A stretch of DNA of 61,955 nt from Bacteroidales bacterium (GCA_004558535.1 SFCP01000004.1:1-61955), one strand, 5' to 3'; shown: positions 1-9,021, numbered from the stretch's first letter. The notes: generated from the sequence alone by a model not told the origin. Numbers and translations are program-made.

Positions 1-141
1 GGGCGGCAGGACAGGGCCGGCGCTGCCCGCCGAAAGCCTGCATTCCTGAAAATGCAAGGCCCAAATCGGCCGCAAGTGACGCCGAAAAAGCACAGAAAAT
101 CGAAAAATGTGCAAAGTTGAAGCAGTTTTTTGGGGATTTCC

Positions 142-172
142 TTGGAGGTCTGAATAAATAGCCCTATTTTTG
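142..172 (+). promoter_or_regulatory. Promoter of acpP-fabF
   Basis: A TTG at 142-144 is followed by 20 nt and then TATTTTTG at 165-172, matching the Bacteroidetes sigma-ABfr consensus (TTTG, about 19-20 nt, TAnnTTTG). Transcription would start near 179, leaving a leader of about 40 nt before acpP. Bases 1-141 show no gene I can support. Confidence 0.7.
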
Positions 173-220
173 CAGCCAGAAATTGAGAAACAATTATTAA
201 TCCCCAAAAGAAAGAAAATT

Positions 221-457
221 ATGTCTGAAATCGCTGAAAAAGTAAAGGCTATCATCGTAGACAAACTGAGTGTAGAAGCTGATGATGTAAAGAACGAAGC
301 CAGCTTCGCCAACGACCTGGGTGCAGATTCTCTCGACACCGTAGAATTGATCATGGAATTCGAAAAGGAATTCAAGGTGAGCATTCCCGACGATCAGGCT
401 GAGAAGATTTCCACCGTTGGTGACGCTATCGCTTACATCGAGGCTAACGTAAAATAA
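221..457 (+). CDS. acpP: Acyl carrier protein
   Basis: This encodes a 78-residue acyl carrier protein, the cytosolic carrier of growing acyl chains in type II fatty acid synthesis. The phosphopantetheine attachment motif D-S-L-D is visible, with the serine at residue 37, in the usual acidic four-helix context and at the family's normal length. An in-frame ATG upstream at 170 lies inside the promoter region, so the start at 221, which begins MSEIAEKVK, is chosen. It is followed by fabF with a gap of about 190 nt that contains a large inverted repeat. The acpP-fabF order is typical of bacteria and supports the call. Confidence 0.97.
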   Translation: MSEIAEKVKAIIVDKLSVEADDVKNEASFANDLGADSLDTVELIMEFEKEFKVSIPDDQAEKISTVGDAIAYIEANVK

Positions 458-503
458 TTACCCTCCCCGATTACTTTGCTGCCTTGACTTCAAGGACAAC
501 TAC

Positions 504-592
504 ACAGCTGCGAATTTGCAAATTTGTAAAAGCGAAGTCCTACCGCCTATCGCAGGTTGACTCCGGCATTTCCAAATTCGCAAATTCGCTGT
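504..592. repeat. Inverted repeat between acpP and fabF
   Basis: The arms at 504-526 and 572-592 are near-complementary (ACAGC, a short insertion, GAATTTGC, AATTTG on the left, with the reverse complement on the right) and are separated by about 45 nt. In the acpP-fabF transcript this would form a long stem. It may separate the levels of the very abundant AcpP and of FabF by processing or attenuation; that role is inference. Confidence 0.55.
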
Positions 593-643
593 TTTGTTGG
601 TAGCATCGACAGGGAAATTTATCACAAACACGAATTATCAGCT

Positions 644-1909
644 ATGGAATTAAAAAGAGTGGTCGTTACCGGCTTGGGAGCCCTGACGCCGGTGGGCAAT
701 ACCGTTGCCGAAACTTGGGAGAATATTAAAAAAGGAGTTAGTGGTGCAGCACCTATCACCCACTTCGACGCATCGAAGTTCAAGGCACGCTTTGCCTGTG
801 AGGTGAAGAACTTCAAGGCTACCGACTTCCTGGATCGCAAGGAGGTGCGCAAGATGGACCTCTACGAGCAATATGCACTCGTAGCTGCCATGGAGGCTGT
901 CAAGGATAGCGGTATGGACCTCGAAACCGTCGATAAAAACCGCATCGGCGTCGTTCTCGGCGTCGGTATCGGTGGTATCCACACCTTCGAGGAGGAAGCC
1001 GGCAACTATGCGCTCAACGGCGAGGAGATGGGTCCTAAGTACAACCCCTTCTTCATCCCCAAAATGATTGCCGATATCGCTTCCGGACAGATTTCCATCA
1101 TGTACGGATTTCACGGCCCCAACTACACCACCACCTCGGCCTGTGCATCTTCGACCAACGCCCTTGCCGATGCGTTCAACCTTATCCGACTGGGCAAGGC
1201 CAACGTGATGGTGACGGGCGGCGCCGAGGCAGCTATCTGGCCCGCCGGTGTAGGTGGATTTACCGCCATGCACGCCCTCTCCACCCGCAACGATGATCCC
1301 GAGCACGCCTCGCGTCCGTTCAGCGCCTCGCGCGACGGTTTCGTGATGGGCGAGGGTGCAGGCTGCCTCATCCTTGAGGAATTGGAACACGCCAAGGCCC
1401 GCGGTGCACACATCTACTGCGAAGTGGCAGGCGTAGGCATGTCGGCCGACGCGCACCACATCACAGCCAGCCACCCCGAGGGACTGGGTGCCAACCTGGT
1501 CATGAGCAGTGCCCTCGAAGACGCAGGCATGAAGCCCGAAGATATTGACTATATCAACGTACACGGCACCTCCACGCCCGTAGGCGACATCTCGGAGGTA
1601 AAAGCCATCACCAAGCTCTTTGGCGAGCACGCCTACAAACTCAACATCAGCTCCACAAAGTCTATGACCGGACACCTGCTCGGTGCTGCCGGCGCTGTGG
1701 AGGCACTGATCTGCTGCCTGGCCGTGCAGAACGACATCGTGCCCCCCACCATCAACCACGAGGAGGGCGACGAGGACGAGAATATCGACTACAAACTCAA
1801 CTTCACTTTCAACAAAGCACAGGAACGCCCCATCCGCGCAGCCCTGAGCAACACGTTCGGCTTTGGCGGTCACAACGCCTGCTGCATCGTGAAGAAGTAC
1901 GAAGCCTGA
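644..1909 (+). CDS. fabF: Beta-ketoacyl-ACP synthase II
   Basis: This 421-residue protein is a FabF-type condensing enzyme that extends acyl-ACP with malonyl-ACP. The catalytic triad is visible: Cys167 in the SACASS segment, His307 in HGTSTP and His344 in a GHLLGAAG segment, with Lys339 nearby. The length is normal for the family. The longer frame from 557 is rejected because the protein family starts at the MELKRVVVTG segment at 644. The gene lies directly after acpP and a hairpin ends the unit downstream. Confidence 0.97.
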   Translation: MELKRVVVTGLGALTPVGNTVAETWENIKKGVSGAAPITHFDASKFKARFACEVKNFKATDFLDRKEVRKMDLYEQYALVAAMEAVKDSGMDLETVDKNRIGVVLGVGIGGIHTFEEEAGNYALNGEEMGPKYNPFFIPKMIADIASGQISIMYGFHGPNYTTTSACASSTNALADAFNLIRLGKANVMVTGGAEAAIWPAGVGGFTAMHALSTRNDDPEHASRPFSASRDGFVMGEGAGCLILEELEHAKARGAHIYCEVAGVGMSADAHHITASHPEGLGANLVMSSALEDAGMKPEDIDYINVHGTSTPVGDISEVKAITKLFGEHAYKLNISSTKSMTGHLLGAAGAVEALICCLAVQNDIVPPTINHEEGDEDENIDYKLNFTFNKAQERPIRAALSNTFGFGGHNACCIVKKYEA

Positions 1910-1924
1910 TTTTGAACACAGACA

Positions 1925-1961
1925 AGCTGCCGGGCACTCGGAATGAGCGCACCCGGCAGCT
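1925..1961 (+). terminator. Hairpin after fabF
   Basis: AGCTGCCGGG at 1925-1934 pairs with CCCGGCAGCT at 1952-1961, a perfect 10-bp stem, followed by only a weak U-tract (CTTATT). It is likely an intrinsic terminator or a 3'-end stabilising hairpin for acpP-fabF. Confidence 0.6.
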
Positions 1962-2112
1962 CTTATTGCTACACAGACTTGCTGCGGGGCACTTATTTTC
2001 GTGTGGCCGCCTCTGATACTTGCGCCACAAGCCACCGCCCACAGCCCGCGGCAAGTCCGGAACGTATGATCCCGAGGGAAAACGTTCCCTCCCCAACCTA
2101 CTAAGAAATAGC

Positions 2113-3858
2113 ATGTTTTCGAACTTTATTGACAGCTTGCGACTGCCGTTTCAAAAGGATAAAATTTTTCGTAAGCAGCTCCACGCCATTTTCGGCTTCT
2201 ATCCGCATCAACTCGAAGTCTATCGTATTGCCTTCGCACACAAATCCCACGTCTACCGAAACCAAAAGGGACGCTCCTACAACAACGAAAGACTGGAATT
2301 TCTGGGCGACGCCATCCTCGAAGCCGTAGTGAGCGACATCGTATTTCACCATTTCGAGCGACGCCCCGAGGGCTTTTTGACCAGCACACGCAGTAAAATC
2401 GTACAGCGCTCTACCCTCAACCGACTGGCGCGCGACCTGGGCATCGATTCCTTGATCCGGATGCCCAAACATAGGGGACACAACAGCTATATCGGCGGCA
2501 ACGCATTCGAAGCCTTGGTCGGAGCAGCCTACATCGACCGCGGATATAAATGCTGCAAGTGGTTTATCACCCATAAAATCATCGGAAAATTGCTCGACCT
2601 GGACGGAGTGGCCAACAAAGAGGTCAACTTCAAGAGCAAACTGCTGGAATGGTGCCAGAAAAACAAGATTGAACAAAACTTCCAAGACACTGAGGCCAGC
2701 GAAGCAGACACCGCAAGCCCGGTATTCCATAGTAAGGTGAAAATAGAAGGTCTCATGGCCGGCGAAGGCAAGGGCTACTCGAAAAAGGAAAGCCAGCAGG
2801 TCGCCGCACGCGAGGCCCTGACAAAACTGCGCCGTGAGCCGCAATTCATAGACCGCATCTTCGGCGAAAAGGAAAAGCGAACGGCCATGGAAGCCGTGCC
2901 GGTGTGCGTACTGCCAAAGATTGACGTCATCGAGGAAGCCATCGAGGCCGAAATGAACGCCAAGCTCGAGAACCGACGCAGCACTTCGCAGAAACCAAAG
3001 AACTCCCCCAAACCGGCCAACAACGCCAAAAAGCAAAACGCACAGGAGACGGCAGCTGCCAGGGAAGAAAAAGCCACGCCCGAAAAGCCGAAAGGCAATT
3101 CCCGACGCCGGACACAGTCGCGCCCGGCAAAGGCAAACGAAACTGCCGCCGCTCCCGAGAAAAATACGCCCGCTGCAGAAAAAGCTGCTCCCGTTGTAGT
3201 GGAAACGCCGGCCGCTCCGGTGGAGAAGAAAACCGCTTCGGAAGAGAAGCAGTCCGCTCCGGTGGCGAAGAAATCCGCTCCGGTGGAGAAGAAAATCGCT
3301 TCGGAAGAGAAGGAGTCCGCTCCGGTGGCGGAAAAATCCGCTCCGGTGGAAACTGCGCAGCAATCAGAACAGCCTGTTGAGGCTGCAGTCAAAGCTGCAA
3401 AGCCGAGAAAAGGCCGCCGCGGCGCTGCGCGCCGCAGCCCGAACCGTCCTGCTGCTACGCCCTCCGATGAAGTAGCTGCTGCCGAGCCTTTAGTGGAAAC
3501 AAAACAGGAAGCTGCTGCTCCTACAAAGGAGGAGAAGAATCCTGCAAAGGAAAACACTGCTCCCGCAAAGGAAGAGAAGATTTCTGCAAAGGATGCCGCC
3601 GCTCCCACAAAGGAGGAGAAGATTTCTGCAAAGGATGCCGCCGCTCCCGTAAAGGAGGAGGGAAATTCTGCAAAGGATGCCAGCGCTTCTGCCGAGGGCT
3701 CAAAATCCACTGCCGCCTCTTCCCGTCGCCGTACATCGTCGCGGCGGCCGCGCGCTCAGCGTCCACAGGCTTCGCCCGAGGAGCAGGCTGCCGCTGAAAA
3801 GGCTCGCGAGGAACTTATCCGTGCTGCCGAGGATGCCGCCTTTGCCGAAAACGACTGA
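2113..3858 (+). CDS. rnc: Ribonuclease III with long repetitive tail
   Basis: This cleaves double-stranded RNA in rRNA maturation and mRNA turnover. The signature NNERLEFLGD lies at about residues 57-66, with catalytic Glu62 and Asp66, and a second-site Glu133 in NAFEALVG. A double-stranded-RNA-binding domain spans about 173-242. The core ends near residue 250, the usual size of the enzyme, but the frame continues for about 330 more residues rich in Ala, Lys, Glu and Pro. That tail holds two 21-residue repeats (about 370-411) and four 14-residue repeats of the type APTKEEKISAKDAA (about 469-524). The start at 2113 is chosen because the RNase III fold begins there; the in-frame ATG at 2020 adds unrelated residues. 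acpP-fabF-rnc is a conserved Bacteroidetes order. Confidence 0.93.
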   Translation: MFSNFIDSLRLPFQKDKIFRKQLHAIFGFYPHQLEVYRIAFAHKSHVYRNQKGRSYNNERLEFLGDAILEAVVSDIVFHHFERRPEGFLTSTRSKIVQRSTLNRLARDLGIDSLIRMPKHRGHNSYIGGNAFEALVGAAYIDRGYKCCKWFITHKIIGKLLDLDGVANKEVNFKSKLLEWCQKNKIEQNFQDTEASEADTASPVFHSKVKIEGLMAGEGKGYSKKESQQVAAREALTKLRREPQFIDRIFGEKEKRTAMEAVPVCVLPKIDVIEEAIEAEMNAKLENRRSTSQKPKNSPKPANNAKKQNAQETAAAREEKATPEKPKGNSRRRTQSRPAKANETAAAPEKNTPAAEKAAPVVVETPAAPVEKKTASEEKQSAPVAKKSAPVEKKIASEEKESAPVAEKSAPVETAQQSEQPVEAAVKAAKPRKGRRGAARRSPNRPAATPSDEVAAAEPLVETKQEAAAPTKEEKNPAKENTAPAKEEKISAKDAAAPTKEEKISAKDAAAPVKEEGNSAKDASASAEGSKSTAASSRRRTSSRRPRAQRPQASPEEQAAAEKAREELIRAAEDAAFAEND

Positions 3859-3914
3859 GCCTTTGCCGAAAACGCTTGAGCCTCTGCCGAACACGTCTGA
3901 GCCTTTGCTCCGCA
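3836..3914 (+). repeat. 21-bp tandem repeat across the rnc stop codon
   Basis: A 21-bp unit of the form GAGCCTTTGCCGAAAACG plus 3 nt begins at 3857, 3878 and (partial) 3899, with a degenerate unit at 3836-3856. The repeat runs through the TGA stop of rnc at 3856-3858, so copy-number change would alter the RNase III C-terminus. Confidence 0.75.
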
Positions 3915-4019
3915 AATGATATTAGGCGCTCAGCCTGCGCCATTAGCCACTCATCCCGCGCCATTTGGCGCGGGATGACGCGTTTTATAGGGGCGGTGGC
4001 TCTTCGCTGCTGCCGTCCG

Positions 4020-4061
4020 TTTTCTGCGGAGTTCCGTCCGTTTTCTGCGGAGTTCCGTCCG
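4020..4061. repeat. 21-bp perfect direct repeat
   Basis: Two identical 21-bp units at 4020-4040 and 4041-4061 (each beginning TTTTCTGCGGAGTTCC) are preceded by a partial unit and followed by a T-run. No coding context is seen. Confidence 0.8.
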
Positions 4062-4150
4062 TTTTTTTATAGGACGGCCCGATAAATCTCCCACCTAATT
4101 GTGGAGCGTAGCGAACCGGAAAAATGGGACATTCCGAGGCTTCAACTTTA

Positions 4151-4440
4151 ACGTTTTTAACCTTCGGAAAACGTTTTTAACCTTCGGAAACAAACTGCCG
4201 GCTGCTTCCGCGAAACTACAAAGGACTTGGAAAAAATTATCCGGCAGGTAGAAAAAACTACAAAGCCGGCAGAAAAAATTACAAAGCACTTAGTGGGCCC
4301 TTCTCCCAGCCTATTTTTCGGCGGCAAAGGGCAAAAAGAAACCGAGGAAGCCCTGCTGAGCAGGAAATCCTCGGTCTTGCACTGCAAATATACAACATTT
4401 TTCAGCGAAAAGCAAATCGCCCATTTTTCATTTTAACATT
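4151..4440 (-). repeat. Dispersed promoter-hairpin-iteron element, copy A
   Basis: Read on the minus strand, a promoter (TTTG at 4416-4413, 20 nt, TATATTTG at 4392-4385) is followed by a hairpin pairing 4374-4368 with 4348-4342 and a T-rich run (4341-4331). Four 21-bp iterons follow at 4213-4296 and a 20-bp duplication at 4151-4191. The conserved GTTAAAA motif lies 12 nt upstream of the TTTG. It belongs to the subfamily with copies D, E, F and G. Confidence 0.8.
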
Positions 4441-4669
4441 TCAAGCGCAACGCCGACCTTGGTAGAGGTAGGTCTGGGGGAATTAGGAAAGTCATGCGGG
4501 GTGGGATCAATAGGGCTTGCTCTAATTGTCGAACCGCAGCTTGACTTATGCAATTAGGAGTTAGGAATTAGGAATGAAGCCCTCCGGCGGGAACCTTTGC
4601 GGTGCCGAAGATTTGGGTCTGACGCGCCTTCGTGCCTTACCGCCGCCGTCCATTTTTTGCGAAGTGCCT

Positions 4670-6175
4670 TTAGGGTTCTGCGGGCTGCAGGATAAAGTTG
4701 ACTATCGCTTGGATAGCTTCCTGCGCCATGGGCAAATAGGTGTTGTAGTCCGTGGGTGTGGCCAACTGCGGCAGGTGGCGGAGCAAATGGTCGGCATCTT
4801 CGATCCACAGGAACTGCGGCGCGGCGGGCTGAAGCCTGCCTTCGGGCAAGCGTCCGGCAGCAATTCCTTCGGGACGGCGCGGCATGCCCTCGCCGCGGGT
4901 CGGTGCGGGCAACCAAGTCGGACGTACGATAAATCCGCCCGCAGTGCCGTCCATGTCGCGGCGGGGTGAGCGGTGCCCGGTCCTTTCTCCGCTGCGTCCG
5001 CCTTGGCGGAAATTGCCCGGTCCGCGACCTGCTTCGCCGCGGGTGCTCCGTTGCAGCCCCTTTTGCCAGAGATCGAAATCGGCTTTCGTCACTTGATAAT
5101 CGTGGCCGCCGGCTAAGTAGAGTTGCGGGATAGGCAGGAAGCGCGCCTGACGCACTGGTTCGTACTGCCGGGCCATTGCGAGGTAGCTTTCCGGCAGGGC
5201 GGAGAGCAGCATCGCCGCGGCGCTGTCGGCTGAAGCCTCGCTGCGGCCCTGCAAACTGCTCAGATGGCGCAACTGCTCGCGCAGTATTTCGGGCAAAGGC
5301 CGTGCCGGTGCGCTCCAGGCGATTAATCCGCCCGGACGGAAGGGACACAGGGCTGCGATGCGGGGAGCCAGTGCGCCGCCCAGGCTGTGTCCGAGGACGT
5401 AGATGCTTGTTGTGTCAGCCTCGGGCTGGGCTGCGGCGCAGCAGAGGGCAGCTACGGCGTCCTCGGTCACTTCCGTGTCGTAATTGTCGGCACCTTTTAC
5501 CTCGGCGATGCGGTTTCTGTAGACCAAGGTACGTTTGTCGTAGCGCAGGGAGGCGATTCCGTTGGCCGCCAAGGCATGTGCGAGGTCGCGGAACGGACTG
5601 TTGGGTCCCAAAGTCTCGTTGCGGTCATTCGGTCCCGAACCATGTACAAACACTACAAAGGGTAGGGGCCCTTGGGTCACCTTTGGCAGACAGATTGTGC
5701 CCGGCAGTTCCAACTCGCCGCTTTTCACGATTACCTCGCGCTCGGTGTAGCGTCCGCGGGCCACGGTATCGGGCGCGGCGGAAGCCGTCGGTGCGTGGTG
5801 AGTGCTTTCGACGGGTGCGAAGAAGAGACCTGCCATTTTTTTGTCGGCGGTCAGTGTGACGGACATCTTGAGTGCGGCGCGCTCGAAGGTCAGCGTACAT
5901 TCCTGCAGGCGGTGTCCTTGCGCCTCGCTCTCGCTCCAGTTGCCCGCCTCGCGGAATGGTCCGGCCGAGGCCTCCAATTGTTTCCACAGATGGGCCAGCT
6001 GTGCCGGCGGCAACTGCTGTCGCAGTTCGGAAGTCATGATTGTGCCGAGGCTGTCGGCTTGTGCGCTACGCAACCACCCTATCACTTTTTGCGAGGTGGT
6101 GAAGTCGGCGTTCTGCGCCCAGGTCAGGAGGGGCAGCAGGGCCAGACAGAGGGAGAGAAGTCTTTTCTGTTTCAT
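4670..6175 (-). CDS. Secreted alpha/beta hydrolase
   Basis: This 501-residue protein has a signal peptide (residues 1-20, ending TWA-Q), an N-terminal region resembling the DUF3887 domain, and an alpha/beta hydrolase domain from about 150. The nucleophile is Ser264 in GHSLGG, the oxyanion segment is HGSGPNDRN at 178-186, and the likely Asp359 and His463 complete the triad. It probably hydrolyses an ester in the periplasm; the substrate is unknown. Between about residues 378 and 452 lies a low-complexity insertion rich in Arg, Gly and Pro that separates the Asp and His of the triad and is unlike the rest of the protein. The start at 6175 directly precedes the signal peptide. Confidence 0.85.
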   Translation of the reverse strand: MKQKRLLSLCLALLPLLTWAQNADFTTSQKVIGWLRSAQADSLGTIMTSELRQQLPPAQLAHLWKQLEASAGPFREAGNWSESEAQGHRLQECTLTFERAALKMSVTLTADKKMAGLFFAPVESTHHAPTASAAPDTVARGRYTEREVIVKSGELELPGTICLPKVTQGPLPFVVFVHGSGPNDRNETLGPNSPFRDLAHALAANGIASLRYDKRTLVYRNRIAEVKGADNYDTEVTEDAVAALCCAAAQPEADTTSIYVLGHSLGGALAPRIAALCPFRPGGLIAWSAPARPLPEILREQLRHLSSLQGRSEASADSAAAMLLSALPESYLAMARQYEPVRQARFLPIPQLYLAGGHDYQVTKADFDLWQKGLQRSTRGEAGRGPGNFRQGGRSGERTGHRSPRRDMDGTAGGFIVRPTWLPAPTRGEGMPRRPEGIAAGRLPEGRLQPAAPQFLWIEDADHLLRHLPQLATPTDYNTYLPMAQEAIQAIVNFILQPAEP

Positions 6176-6273
6176 AATGGTAGAGGTATAGAGGCCACGA
6201 AACCCTCTGCGGCGGCCGTGAGGCAGCCTTTTGAGGGTTCGTTAGCGGTAAGTACAGTGTTCTTTTAGCGAGG

Positions 6274-8958
6274 TTAGTCGAACAGCGTGGGCAGTTCGTT
6301 GCTTTCGGCTTCTGCTTCGGTGTTGCTTTCGGCTTCCTCCGGTTGTGCGGCAGGCTCGGGTTGGCGCAGGGGCGGCAGTTCCTCGATTTTATCGAGCGTG
6401 CAGGTGGTGATACGTTTGCCTTTGGCCTTGTAGCTCTTGACTCCGACGAAACTATCTACGTCCAGTTCCAGCGGATCGCGGAAGGCATCGTTGCCGCCAT
6501 AGGTAGCGCGGAAGCGCGGGTAGACGGTGTCGGAGAGCAGCAGCAGTGTGGATTTGTCGTTGTCGCCGAGGAAGTTTTGCCGGCGCATGGGCGAGGCCGG
6601 TTCCAGCTTGAATCGTTTCAGGTAGGGGAAGCCCTGTTGGTCTGCATCAAGGAGTACGGCGCTCCACACCTTGTTGGCGTCGAATTTCTCGATACGTAGC
6701 AGGTCCGGTTCGAAGTGATTGTTGAGGTCGAAGCTGGTTGTGTAGAAATCTCCGTTCGGCAGGAGCACCAGAATGCTGTCGCCCGAGTGAAATTCGCCGA
6801 GGAACTGTCCTCGTTCGTCGTAGTTGAGGCGCGCCACGTCGTGATCGTACCACACATCCCGTCCGCCGAGCGTCGAGGCGCCGTGTGCCTTGAGCGTGAC
6901 TTTGTAGACGTCGAGCTTGGTGAGCAGGTTGCCGCGGCTTTGTCGTCCTTTGACCAGGATGTCTCCGAAATCCTTTTCAAAGAAGATGCGTCGCAGTCGC
7001 GGATTGGGCTTGAGGGTCACCTTGATGAGTTCGGCCTCGCCATTAGGGTTCGCTGTGAAGTACGTGACGCGGCTTCCCGGTTCGCCGGTAGTGAGGTCGT
7101 ACTCCCTGTCGTGCGTGATGGACGTCACGTTGAAGCGTTTGATGTAGGAAGGTCCGCCTTTACCGTCGCGATATACGACATTGTAGATAGTGCGGCTGTC
7201 ATTCTTTTTGAAGACGGCTATGTGGATGATTTCAGCTTTCTTCTTTTCTTTTTTCGATCGCTCCGTCTCGCCGATGAAGACCTTTTCCTGTACGCGTGTC
7301 ACCTTGTAAGTGCCGTCGCGGTAGAAGATGATCACGTCGTCGATGGGCGAACAGTTTTCTACGAACTCGTCCTTTTTCAGTCCTGTGCCCATGAATCCCT
7401 CTGTGCGGTTGATATAGAGTTTTTCGTTGGCTTCGATGACCTTTGTAGCCTCGATGGTGTCGAAGCTACGTAGCTCTGTGCGTCGCGGATGTTCGGCCGC
7501 GTATTTTTCGTGGAGCAGTCGGAACCAGTTGCACGTCACTTCAACCATATTGTTGAGGTCGGCGTCGATGCGTGCGATTTCCTCCTTCATTCTGGCGATG
7601 AGTTCGTCGGCCTTGTCCTTGTTGAATTTCAGGATGCGTGCCATTTTGATTTCCATCAGTCGCAGGATGTCGTCGCGTGTCACCTCGCGGATGAACGAGG
7701 GGTAGTAGGGGGTGAGTCGCTCGTCGATGTGGGCGCAGGCTGCCTCCATGTCCTTGGCGTTTTCAAAGGCTTTGTCCTTGTAGATGCGCTCTTCGATGAA
7801 TATCTTTTCGAGGGAGGCGAAGTGGAGGCTCTCCATCAGTTCGTCGCGTCGTATTTCCAGTTCGCGTCGCAGCAGTTCGCGTGTGTGGTCCACCGAGGCT
7901 TTGAGCACCTGGCTCACCGTCAGGAAGCGCGGTTTCTTGTCTTCGATGACGCAGCAGTTGGGTGAGATGCTCACTTCGCAGTCTGTGAAGGCGTAGAGGG
8001 CGTCTATGGCTTTGTCGCTGCTGGTGCCGGGCGTCAGGTGGACGATAATTTCCACGTTGGCCGCCGTCATGTTTTCCACTTTGCGTATTTTGATTTTCCC
8101 TTTCTCGTTGGCCTTGACGATGCTGTCGACCAGCGTCATCACGTTCTTGCCGTAGGGGATTTCGGATATGACCAGCGTCTTGTTGTCGAGCTTTTGGATT
8201 TTGGCACGTACCTTCACGCTGCCGCCGCGCAGTCCGTCGTTGTAGCGGGACACGTCGATGGAGCCACCGGTCTGGAAGTCGGGGTACAGGCGGAAGTCTT
8301 CGCCGTGCAGATAGTGTATGGCGGCGTCACAGAGTTCGCCGAAGTTGTGAGGAAGTATCTTGGCGGAGAGACCCACGGCGATGCCCTCGGCCCCCTGGGC
8401 CAGAAGGAGGGGAAATTTCACGGGAAGGGCGACCGGTTCGCGGTTGCGGCCGTCATAGGAGAGCTTCCACTCCGTCGTCTTGGGGTTGAAGAGGACGTCG
8501 AGGGCGAATTTCGACAGCCGGGCTTCGATGTAACGCGGTGCAGCCGCCGAGGCGCCCGTCAGGATGTTGCCCCAGTTTCCCTGACAGTCGATGAGCAGGT
8601 CTTTTTGTCCCAATTGCACGAGCGCGTCGCCGATGGAGGCGTCGCCATGCGGGTGAAACTGCATCGTGTGGCCCACGATGTTGGCCACTTTGTTGTAGCG
8701 GCCGTCGTCCAGCCGCTTCATGGAGTGCAGGATGCGGCGCTGCACGGGCTTCAGTCCGTCGCCGATGTGAGGCACGGCGCGCTCCAGGATGACGTAGCTG
8801 GCATAATCCAGAAACCAGTTCTGGAACATACCCGTCAGTTGGTGCTTCGTGTCGCCCTCGGCAGCGTGTGCAGTGGGTTGGTAGGTAGAGTGTGCCTCCG
8901 TCTCGGGGTTTTCCTCCGGGGAAAGCACTTCGGATAAATCTTTGGTGTCGTCGCTCAT
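6274..8958 (-). CDS. parC: DNA topoisomerase IV subunit A (ParC/GyrA family)
   Basis: This 894-residue protein is a type IIA topoisomerase A subunit. The quinolone-region motif HPHGDAS lies at about 102-108 and the catalytic tyrosine is Tyr143 in PRYIEARL. The N-terminal breakage-reunion domain is followed by a beta-pinwheel C-terminal half from about residue 520 and an acidic tail. The sequence around the active site and the long C-terminal region are typical of Bacteroidetes ParC rather than GyrA. No parE is next to it here, so it must pair with a B subunit encoded elsewhere. It is transcribed alone from a TAnnTTTG promoter just upstream. Confidence 0.9.
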   Translation of the reverse strand: MSDDTKDLSEVLSPEENPETEAHSTYQPTAHAAEGDTKHQLTGMFQNWFLDYASYVILERAVPHIGDGLKPVQRRILHSMKRLDDGRYNKVANIVGHTMQFHPHGDASIGDALVQLGQKDLLIDCQGNWGNILTGASAAAPRYIEARLSKFALDVLFNPKTTEWKLSYDGRNREPVALPVKFPLLLAQGAEGIAVGLSAKILPHNFGELCDAAIHYLHGEDFRLYPDFQTGGSIDVSRYNDGLRGGSVKVRAKIQKLDNKTLVISEIPYGKNVMTLVDSIVKANEKGKIKIRKVENMTAANVEIIVHLTPGTSSDKAIDALYAFTDCEVSISPNCCVIEDKKPRFLTVSQVLKASVDHTRELLRRELEIRRDELMESLHFASLEKIFIEERIYKDKAFENAKDMEAACAHIDERLTPYYPSFIREVTRDDILRLMEIKMARILKFNKDKADELIARMKEEIARIDADLNNMVEVTCNWFRLLHEKYAAEHPRRTELRSFDTIEATKVIEANEKLYINRTEGFMGTGLKKDEFVENCSPIDDVIIFYRDGTYKVTRVQEKVFIGETERSKKEKKKAEIIHIAVFKKNDSRTIYNVVYRDGKGGPSYIKRFNVTSITHDREYDLTTGEPGSRVTYFTANPNGEAELIKVTLKPNPRLRRIFFEKDFGDILVKGRQSRGNLLTKLDVYKVTLKAHGASTLGGRDVWYDHDVARLNYDERGQFLGEFHSGDSILVLLPNGDFYTTSFDLNNHFEPDLLRIEKFDANKVWSAVLLDADQQGFPYLKRFKLEPASPMRRQNFLGDNDKSTLLLLSDTVYPRFRATYGGNDAFRDPLELDVDSFVGVKSYKAKGKRITTCTLDKIEELPPLRQPEPAAQPEEAESNTEAEAESNELPTLFD

Positions 8959-9013
8959 CGTAGAATAACGGGGATGTGGAAAAGGATATAGCAGACAGGG
9001 AAAACTGTCCTCG

Positions 9014-9021
9014 CAAAGGTA
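9014..9021 (-). promoter_or_regulatory. -7 element of parC promoter
   Basis: CAAAGGTA on the plus strand reads TACCTTTG on the minus strand, about 55 nt upstream of the parC start. No clear TTTG is present at the -33 position. Confidence 0.5.

Larger units (their letters stand above)
3859..4669. other. Intergenic region between rnc and the hydrolase
   Basis: I see no protein gene in these 810 bases. They hold the end of the 21-bp repeat, a second 21-bp tandem repeat at 4020-4061, a copy of the eight-member dispersed element (4151-4440), and TTAGGAA-type heptanucleotide repeats near 4550-4575. The small frame at 4227-4436 lies inside the dispersed element and is not called as a gene. Confidence 0.7.

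Noticed and set aside
650..2035. Long open frame opposite fabF (461 codons) and similar frames opposite rnc, gldK, pckA and frdA
   Set aside because: They mirror real genes with strong family matches on the other strand, have no recognisable domains and arise from high GC and biased codon use.
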